NCBI RefSeq assembly: GCF_013283875.1
Contig: NZ_CP054139.1
Span: 3,534,001 to 3,598,000, forward strand
Reading direction: 5' to 3'
DNA: 64,000 bases
Origin: Mucilaginibacter mali
GTDB taxonomy: Bacteria; Bacteroidota; Bacteroidia; Sphingobacteriales; Sphingobacteriaceae
The position numbers and the translations under genes are program-made. The notes under the pieces were generated by a model, which was not told where the DNA came from, did no database searches, and saw only the letters and a program-made list of their open reading frames with translations. Shown piece after piece: positions 53,547 to 60,183 of this stretch (position 1 is the first letter of the stretch; each line of letters opens with the position of its first letter).

Positions 53547-55805
53547 TTAATAACTCACCACCACTTCACCATCCGCTAAAGCTATCGCTTTACCCTTCGC
53601 ATCTCCAAACCCATGCCATACCACTTTAGCCTGGTTAAACCTCGAGGTAAAATTCCCCTCAACTGCCGATAACGACACCTGCCTTTTCTTCGGATCGAAG
53701 CATATAGTACGTTTATAATAAGCCCCCTGCTCATAGCTGTAAGTCAAGCCGTCATCTTCGTAGTAAACAAATTCCGTAGCCTGCCTGCCATTCCAGATGT
53801 GCAGTTGCAGGATGCCGTCCCCTGGTTCGTTGGTGCTTTGCACTACGCTTTGCAAGGGGATGATCGCGCCCGCCTTGATGAATACCGGAAGATCAGTTAG
53901 TGGCGCATCCGCTTTTATGATCTTTCCGCCGTTCAGTTTTTTATCGGTGCCTAATCGGTACCACTCGCCGGGTGGCAGGTAAACTTTTATGGTACGCTGC
54001 AAACTTTCGGCAGGGGCAACAAGCATATTATCGCCAAACATAAACTGGTTTTGGTGATCGGCATCGTATACATGCAGATCAAACGGGTGTTCGATAGCCA
54101 GCGTACGGCTAATTGGCAACCCGGTTTGGTGCGATTGGTAAAATGAGGAATAGATGTAAGGCAGCAATTGGTATCGCAATTCGATATCTTTTTTAATGAT
54201 GCGCTGGTTCTGCTTGCCCCAGCGCCAGGGTTCGCGCATAATGGTACCCATCATCGCATGGTTACGGAACATGGGCATATACACCCCAATGGAGTTCCAA
54301 CGCACCATCAGTTCGGGCGTAGGGTTGCCGCTAAAGCCGCCGATATCCACCCCAGTAAAGGATACACCGCTTATACCCAGGCTGTTTACCAACCGGCAGC
54401 CCAATAGCATATGGGCGTCGTTAGCGGTATTATCACCCGTCCACACGGCCGAGTAGCGTTGTATGCCGGAATATGCCGCGCGGGTAAGCACAAACGGGCG
54501 CTTTCCGTTTAGTAAATGTTTGGTGCCATTATAGGTAGCGCGCGACATTTGCATGCCATAGGCATTCCGAACCTCGGGCATATAATGTTCGCCAAATTTC
54601 ACAATGTTGGGTACGTTTTGGCCCCAGGCGGCAGGTTCGTTCATATCGTTCCAAAAGCCTTCCACACCGGGTTGGGTCAGCGCGCTAAATGATCGGCCCC
54701 ACCATTCACGTACTTCCTTATCAAAAAAATCGGGGAAGTGGCAGCGGCCCGGCCACACCTCGCCGATGTAATTCTCGCCATCGGGATAGGTGGCAAAGTA
54801 GTTATTGGAGATGCCCTCATCGTATTGCTGATAACCCTCTTCTATCTTAATGCCGGGATCAACAATGGTCACCAGTCTAAAACCCATACTTTTCAGTTCA
54901 TCCAGCAGGGCTTTAGGATCGGCAAAGGTCTTTTTATCCCAGGTGAAGATCTTGAAGCCATCCATATAGTCGATATCGCAATACATCACATCGGCCGGTA
55001 TTTTATGCTTGCGGAAGGTTTTGGCTATGTCCAGTACTTCGGCGGCGCTCATATAACTCCAGCGGCATTGCTGGTAGCCGAGGCTCCACAGCGGCGGCAT
55101 CTCCATACAACCGGTTAACCAGGTATAATCCTGTATAATATTGGCCACGCCCTGCGCGCCGAAGAAGTAGTAGTTCATATCGCCGCCGGCGGCGCCGAGC
55201 CAGTACATGATATGGTCGGTACTGGCGCCAAAGTCAAAGAACGAACGATGCGTATTATCCAGGAAGAAACCGTAGGTAAGGTTGCTGTGCAGGCCTATAA
55301 AAAAGGGAAAGGTTTTATACAGCGGATCGGTCTTGGGCCCGTAATCAACGGCGTCGGTATTCCAGTTTACGTAATTGCTGCCGCGGCGATCAAGATCACC
55401 GGTCTTTTCACCCAAACCAATAAAGCGTTCGTCTTTAAATAGCTTGCGGTAACTGGTTACGTTATCTCCCTGCCATAAGGTGCCGAAGCGCTCGTCGTCA
55501 CCGTTTAGTAAAATGCCATCGGGTGTGTAAAAGTTAAACCGCAGGGGCGATTTGGTTATCCGCAGTTCCAACTGACCGGTGTGGATACACACTTCATCAG
55601 GCGATTCATCGTAACTGACATTCTTATCCGGCTGTTGAACGACGGCGAACGAATGATCATTAGCGTTAAACCCGCGACTGATATTTACCCGGATAATAGT
55701 TGGTGAGTAAACCCAAACCCTTGCTTCTGCATTTGCTGTTTTTATGAGGGTACAATTATCCTTATTACTGATGTGTTGAATGTTTCCTGTTAATTCGGTG
55801 TGCAT
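53547..55805 (-). CDS. Glycoside hydrolase family 31 alpha-glucosidase
   Basis: 752 aa. Nucleophile Asp in GFWNDMNEPAAW, acid/base Asp in VWTGDNTAND, plus GYQQCRWSYMSAAEVLDIAK and DVMYCDIDYMDGFKIFTWD. N-terminal beta domain and C-terminal ENVYYEDDGLTYSY-like segment (FVYYEDDGLTYSYEQGAYYK) are as expected. No signal peptide is obvious, so it probably works in the cytoplasm or periplasm on malto- or xylo-oligosaccharides. Stands alone. Confidence 0.92.
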   Translation of the reverse strand: MHTELTGNIQHISNKDNCTLIKTANAEARVWVYSPTIIRVNISRGFNANDHSFAVVQQPDKNVSYDESPDEVCIHTGQLELRITKSPLRFNFYTPDGILLNGDDERFGTLWQGDNVTSYRKLFKDERFIGLGEKTGDLDRRGSNYVNWNTDAVDYGPKTDPLYKTFPFFIGLHSNLTYGFFLDNTHRSFFDFGASTDHIMYWLGAAGGDMNYYFFGAQGVANIIQDYTWLTGCMEMPPLWSLGYQQCRWSYMSAAEVLDIAKTFRKHKIPADVMYCDIDYMDGFKIFTWDKKTFADPKALLDELKSMGFRLVTIVDPGIKIEEGYQQYDEGISNNYFATYPDGENYIGEVWPGRCHFPDFFDKEVREWWGRSFSALTQPGVEGFWNDMNEPAAWGQNVPNIVKFGEHYMPEVRNAYGMQMSRATYNGTKHLLNGKRPFVLTRAAYSGIQRYSAVWTGDNTANDAHMLLGCRLVNSLGISGVSFTGVDIGGFSGNPTPELMVRWNSIGVYMPMFRNHAMMGTIMREPWRWGKQNQRIIKKDIELRYQLLPYIYSSFYQSHQTGLPISRTLAIEHPFDLHVYDADHQNQFMFGDNMLVAPAESLQRTIKVYLPPGEWYRLGTDKKLNGGKIIKADAPLTDLPVFIKAGAIIPLQSVVQSTNEPGDGILQLHIWNGRQATEFVYYEDDGLTYSYEQGAYYKRTICFDPKKRQVSLSAVEGNFTSRFNQAKVVWHGFGDAKGKAIALADGEVVVSY

Positions 55806-55879
55806 GATTAATCAACAGGTTTTATTGCTATTGGTTTTGAAACAGACATCCACCGAACTGCAAACATCCCTGCTTGCCG

Positions 55880-55908
55880 GGGATCGTTCGCTATCGCTCA
55901 CGATGACG
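55880..55908. repeat. Half copy of family A repeat
   Basis: GGATCGTTCGCTATCGCTCA followed by CGATGACG is one arm without its partner. It lies in the 348-base gap 55806-56153, which otherwise holds no visible gene. Confidence 0.6.
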
Positions 55909-56153
55909 ATATAAGTAACACAATTCATCTACCAACTTCCAAAATCAATAGACGAACCCCTGGTTTCAATATATCAAACCCCAAAAACCGCACATAAGTG
56001 CCTGATTTATAAAAAATAGTGCTTTTTGAGGGTTTGGTCGAGTTATATCCAAAGGTGGTCTATTAGATATTTTCAGCTCGGATATTCTTTGTTGTTTTGG
56101 TCATTGAAACAATCAAACAACAAAATATTAACCACATAAAAATCTTAAATATC

Positions 56154-56555
56154 ATGAAAACTTTAATCAAATCTTCAGCCCTTATAGCAGTATTAGCCTT
56201 AGTTAGCACCGGCGTATTCGCAACCGAAAACCCAGGCAAAAAAGCCGCACCTGTTGCCGCTAAAAAAGATGTAGTGGTGTTCACCGCTCTTGCACAGGAC
56301 AAAGGCGTTGGCGTGATCATTCACAAAGCCGATGTAAGCAAAACATCAGTAGCTATTTACGATGCCGATGGCAATGTAGTGATGAAAGATATCCAGGCTA
56401 AAAACAGCAACGACGTGTTGAAAGGCTATGTATTAAGCGCTTTGGAAACCGGCAAATACACCATCAAAGTAACATCAAATAAGGAGGTTACCAAACGCGT
56501 GGTAAATATTTATACCGACGAGAATAATCAAAAAGCGTTCTTGTTCGAATTATAA
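56154..56555 (+). CDS. Secreted hypothetical protein
   Basis: 133 aa with a signal peptide (MKTLIKSSALIAVLALVSTG, cleavage near VFA). An earlier in-frame Met at 56097 is less likely because the signal peptide then begins internally. The mature domain has SVAIYDADGNVVMKDIQAKN, LSALETGKYTIKVTSNKEVT and a KRVVNIYTDEN end, which reads like a small beta-sandwich similar to the T9SS sorting-domain fold without YPNP. No family was recognised. It ends in a clear terminator. Confidence 0.7.
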   Translation: MKTLIKSSALIAVLALVSTGVFATENPGKKAAPVAAKKDVVVFTALAQDKGVGVIIHKADVSKTSVAIYDADGNVVMKDIQAKNSNDVLKGYVLSALETGKYTIKVTSNKEVTKRVVNIYTDENNQKAFLFEL

Positions 56556-56607
56556 TCCGTCTCCCCTGGAATTTAGTGCAGGTTTATAATAAAGTTTAAT
56601 TAAATGG

Positions 56608-56636
56608 AAAAATCCCGCTTGTTGGCGGGATTTTTT
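56608..56636 (+). terminator. Intrinsic terminator
   Basis: AAAAATCCCGC pairs with GCGGGATTTTT around a 6-base loop, followed by further Ts. It lies 53 bases after the stop of the gene at 56154. Confidence 0.85.
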
Positions 56637-56648
56637 GTTTCGTTCCAA

Positions 56649-56889
56649 CCCGTCATAGTGAGCGATATAATCCCGGCGGCCTCTAATGGTTTTTTATGAC
56701 ATGCCGATGAAAGCTCCCTCTAAATCTCCCCCAAAGGGGGAGACTTTGGAACCCTCTCCTCTGGAGAGGGCAGGGTGAGGCTTCAGCGGAAAAACAAACC
56801 CGTCATAGTGAGCGATAGCGAACTATCCCCGATAAGCAGAGCCGCTCTGTAAAGTTTGGGATAGTTCGCTACGCTCACTATGACGGGTT
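56649..56889. repeat. Compound repeat block: half family A, CTCC/GGAG element, full family A
   Basis: A lone half copy (CCCGTCATAGTGAGCGATAT, 56649-56668) is followed by the inverted element around AATCTCCCCCAAAGGGGGAG (to about 56780, with CTCTCCTCTGGAGAGGG). A full family A palindrome follows (56797-56889, arms AACCCGTCATAGTGAGCGAT). The 354-base gap 56556-56909 holds nothing else. Confidence 0.75.
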
Positions 56890-56909
56890 GGGTGGGTGTA
56901 GTTTACTGC

Positions 56910-57809
56910 TTACGCCCACAAATTAGCCGGATAGGTACCGTTAGCTACCAAATCCGAGATATTTTTCTGTACGATAGGTTTATCCTCTTTATAAGTAACA
57001 CCAAACCATTTTGATGAGGTTGGGATCACTTTAAAATCGGCGGTGCCGGTTTTGATCAGTTCGTCGGCAACCAGTGGGATAAAGAACTCGGCTTTAGGGT
57101 TGCTTTCGTTAGCGTCAACAAAGCGTTTAAACATTTCTTCGCTTTGCTTGAAAACGGCCGGGGTGAAGCCCCAGAAATTCATCGATACGCGGCTATCGGC
57201 CGATAGTTCAGTTTCGCCGTTGGCATCTTTGTAATAAATATCGCCGTCTTTCCAGTAAACTTCGGTACGTTCGGTAACACCAATCATATTGCCTTTATCA
57301 TCCATATCGCAAACACCGCGCGATACCGATCCGTAATCAGACAGGGTATTACCGATCTGGTAACCTACCAGCGAGTAATGGTCGTCGCGCACTTCTTCGG
57401 TCAGGAATTTGGCCATTTTTTCAAACGCGTCGTAACCGTAATAGTCATCGGCATTAATCACGCAAAAAGGTTCGTGCACCTGGTTGCGGGCAGCTAAAAC
57501 CGCGTGGGCAGTACCCCATGGCTTAGCGCGTTCGATGGTTTTATCGATACCGAACTGCGTAAGATCGTAGCTTTGGAAAACGTAATCGGTCTCTACCTTG
57601 CCAGCCAGTTTAGGCTCGAATATAGCTTTAAAGTTATCCAGAAATTCCTCGCGGATGATAAAGCTCACCTTACCGAAGCCTGCTTTAATAGCATCATAAA
57701 TAGAATAATCAATAATGGTTTCGCCGTTAGGGCCAAAGCCATCTACCTGTTTCATGCTGCCATAGCGGCTGGCCATACCTGCGGCCAGGATCAAAAGTGT
57801 TGGTTTCAT
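56910..57809 (-). CDS. Sugar-phosphate nucleotidyltransferase
   Basis: 299 aa NTP-transferase fold: LILAAGMASRYGSMKQVDGF (the nucleotide loop, with ASRYG instead of the common GTRxG), GPNGETIIDYSIYDAIKAGF, and CVINADDYYGYDAFEKMAKF (metal-binding Asp residues). It probably forms an NDP-sugar from a sugar phosphate; GalU-like and GlmU-like names are not justified. Its start is 131 bases downstream of an M42 peptidase, with a short-word repeat between. Confidence 0.85.
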   Translation of the reverse strand: MKPTLLILAAGMASRYGSMKQVDGFGPNGETIIDYSIYDAIKAGFGKVSFIIREEFLDNFKAIFEPKLAGKVETDYVFQSYDLTQFGIDKTIERAKPWGTAHAVLAARNQVHEPFCVINADDYYGYDAFEKMAKFLTEEVRDDHYSLVGYQIGNTLSDYGSVSRGVCDMDDKGNMIGVTERTEVYWKDGDIYYKDANGETELSADSRVSMNFWGFTPAVFKQSEEMFKRFVDANESNPKAEFFIPLVADELIKTGTADFKVIPTSSKWFGVTYKEDKPIVQKNISDLVANGTYPANLWA

Positions 57810-57894
57810 TTGTTTAAAAATGGGGTGATATGTTTTTGTTAAAGGTGATTCTCTATCTTTTGTTTTTGCAGTCTCAAAATATCTTACGGACTTC

Positions 57895-57945
57895 CTGTCA
57901 TCCTATCTTTTCGGACTTTCGGACTTTCCCGACTTCCGGACTATT
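57895..57945. repeat. CGGACTTTCGGACTTTCCC short-word repeat
   Basis: TTTTCGGACTTTCGGACTTT and CCCGACTTCCGGAC are tandem words. The complement resembles GAAAAGTCGGGAAG at 24170. It slightly overlaps the 3' end of the peptidase gene. Confidence 0.45.
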
Positions 57946-59068
57946 TGATATACCTGAAATCCTGTCCGTCTTTAATATTCAGCAGCACTTCGTATATCAG
58001 GCTGATCACGTTGTCTACATCTTCCTTATGGATCATTTCAACCGTGGTATGCATGTAACGCAACGGTAACGAGATCAGGGCCGATGGCACGCCATCGTTA
58101 GAATAAGCAAAGGCATCGGTATCGGTACCTGTAGAACGAGATGAAGCCTGGCGCTGGAAAGGAATATCGGCTTTTTTAGCCGTTTCTATCAGCAACTTAT
58201 TCAGGTTATTTTGTACAGCCGGCGCGTATGATACTACCGGGCCACGGCCACAGGCCAGATCGCCCTGGGTGATCTTGTTGATCATCGGGGTAGAAGTATC
58301 GTGGGTAACATCAGTAACAATAGCCACATTCGGTTTAATGCGATGGGCGATCATCTCGGCACCACGCAAACCAATCTCTTCCTGAACCGCGTTTACGATG
58401 TACAGGCCGAAAGGCAGCTTCTTTTTGTTCTCTTTCAGTAAACGGGCAACCTCGGCTATCATGAAGCCGCCGGCACGGTTATCCAGCGCACGGCCAACGT
58501 AGTAGCGGTCGTTAAGCACCATAAACTCGTCTTCGTAAGTAATTACGCAGCCTACGTGGATACCTAATTTCTCTACCTCTTCCTTACTGGTGCAACCGCA
58601 ATCAAGGAAGATGTTTTTCAGCGTTGGCGCTTCTTCTTTTTCGCCGCCTAAGCGGGTATGGATGGCCGGCCAGCCGAACACGGCTTTCACAATACCGTTA
58701 TCAGTATGGATATTCACACGTTTTGACGGAGCGATCTGGTGATCGGAACCGCCGTTACGGATCACATAGATCAAACCATCGCTGGTGATATAGTTTACAA
58801 ACCACGAGATCTCATCGGCATGGGCTTCAATAACTACTTTATACTCGGCCTTAGGATTAATTACGCCAACGGCAGTGCCATAGTTATCGGTATAATATTC
58901 GTCGATGTAGGGTTTGATATAATCAAGCCACATTTGCTGGCCCATATATTCAAACCCTGTTGGCGATGGGTTATTGATATATTGCTCGAAAAATGCCAGC
59001 GATTTTTTATTAACTACCGCTTTGTGCTTTTTTTCGTCCTGTTTATCCTCTGTTTTCTTTTTAGACAT
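57941..59068 (-). CDS. M42 family metallopeptidase
   Basis: 375 aa from the ATG at 59068 (a TTG two codons earlier is possible). Aminopeptidase of the co-catalytic dizinc type: EAHADEISWFV (metal His and Asp), YYVGRALDNRAGGFM (bridging Asp), IVNAVQEEIGLRGAEMI (catalytic Glu-Glu) and TGTDTDAF. Lys-rich N-terminus without signal, so cytoplasmic. Family members act as glutamyl aminopeptidases. It precedes a nucleotidyltransferase on the same strand. Confidence 0.9.
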   Translation of the reverse strand: MSKKKTEDKQDEKKHKAVVNKKSLAFFEQYINNPSPTGFEYMGQQMWLDYIKPYIDEYYTDNYGTAVGVINPKAEYKVVIEAHADEISWFVNYITSDGLIYVIRNGGSDHQIAPSKRVNIHTDNGIVKAVFGWPAIHTRLGGEKEEAPTLKNIFLDCGCTSKEEVEKLGIHVGCVITYEDEFMVLNDRYYVGRALDNRAGGFMIAEVARLLKENKKKLPFGLYIVNAVQEEIGLRGAEMIAHRIKPNVAIVTDVTHDTSTPMINKITQGDLACGRGPVVSYAPAVQNNLNKLLIETAKKADIPFQRQASSRSTGTDTDAFAYSNDGVPSALISLPLRYMHTTVEMIHKEDVDNVISLIYEVLLNIKDGQDFRYIK

Positions 59069-59282
59069 ATTCAATTCGCATTAGGGATGGCGAATGGCAA
59101 ATATAACAAAGCGGTTGATAATGCGGTAATTAATCGGGATTTAATCAACCGGGATGGTGTTGTTTTTACACCCGCCAATTTCAGGCAAACTTATTACTCG
59201 CTTAACATTACGTTGATACGTTATGCCGTTATTTGCCGGTGAGTAATTCTTTTAATTTAATTGAACGTTTAGTTAGTTTGGG

Positions 59283-59316
59283 ACCTGCGTATGTGGTACA
59301 TGCGCAGGTTTTTTTA
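59283..59316 (+). terminator. Orphan plus-strand terminator
   Basis: ACCTGCGTATGT pairs with ACATGCGCAGGT (one mismatch) around a 3-base loop, followed by a run of seven T. No annotated plus-strand gene precedes it; it follows a 200-base gap with only a short open frame (50 codons from 59089). It may end a small RNA. Confidence 0.6.
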
Positions 59317-59322
59317 TTAGTA

Positions 59323-60165
59323 TCAGGCCATCACCGATAGCATGCCAAGTACAGGCAGGGCCAACCGTTCATCACCGCTGATTGAAATATAATTTAAAGC
59401 TTCATCACGGGTAATTCCTTTTGTAAACAAACGCCACGCGATCTCCCCGTCAATAATAATGGTTGCATTAGCAGCGGTATCTGTATCGCTTGTAAAAAGC
59501 TGCCATGCTCCCGGTTGTTTACACAAATACCATGTGTCGCCTCCATTCCCTGTAATGCTCATCTTCACCACAGTCCCTTCTTTAGCGTCAACTTCGCGAT
59601 AGGTATGCGGCAAGGCCCGGGCAAAGGTATCCAGTAAAGGGTAGTATAACTCAGCCGTCATTAATGGCGCTGTTTGGCCAACCGCCAGCCTTATTTGCTG
59701 TTGATGATGCCAAATTTCGGTATACTGCCGTGCAACATGAAACCAGTTTGGCGATACGTCTTCGCCAGCCCAGGCTACAGAAAACACAGCATTCTCAAAC
59801 GGTGGCAACTCTTTTAACAGCGCATAAATCTGCGGCCCGCTTTGCGCCAGCTGATCGGTAATTACAGCCGGGCTTAACCGCCGCGCCGCAACAACCCAGC
59901 TATGATTAAGCTGATTTAAATAACCCACAAGGCTTTGATAGGAATTAATAACCGTACCATCGTGGTGCGAATAATGATCACGATATAACGAGATCAGCCG
60001 CAGGTCGACATCCAATAAATGGGCGGCAATATCTTTTACACTCCAACCTTTGCATATCGTTGGGCGCTGCCAATCATCCGCGCTAAGTCCACGTAATAGC
60101 TCAACCAGGTGGCTTTGTACTACGGGGAAAAATGCCAGGGTATCAATTGGTTTAACAGCATCCAT
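59323..60165 (-). CDS. MDMPI-like DinB-fold protein with SCP2-like domain
   Basis: 280 aa from the ATG at 60165 (a GTG 5 codons earlier is less likely). The N-terminal four-helix bundle (VVQSHLVELLRGLSADDWQR, CKGWSVKDIAAHLLDVDLRL, YTEIWHHQQQIRLAVGQ) carries three His ligands as in mycothiol-dependent maleylpyruvate isomerase/DinB proteins. The C-terminal half (VKMSITGNGGDTWYLCKQPG) looks like an SCP2-type domain. The substrate and thiol cofactor are unknown; Bacteroidota generally lack mycothiol, so the specific activity is doubtful. Confidence 0.78.
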   Translation of the reverse strand: MDAVKPIDTLAFFPVVQSHLVELLRGLSADDWQRPTICKGWSVKDIAAHLLDVDLRLISLYRDHYSHHDGTVINSYQSLVGYLNQLNHSWVVAARRLSPAVITDQLAQSGPQIYALLKELPPFENAVFSVAWAGEDVSPNWFHVARQYTEIWHHQQQIRLAVGQTAPLMTAELYYPLLDTFARALPHTYREVDAKEGTVVKMSITGNGGDTWYLCKQPGAWQLFTSDTDTAANATIIIDGEIAWRLFTKGITRDEALNYISISGDERLALPVLGMLSVMA

Positions 60166-60183
60166 ACTAACTATAAGCACTTA

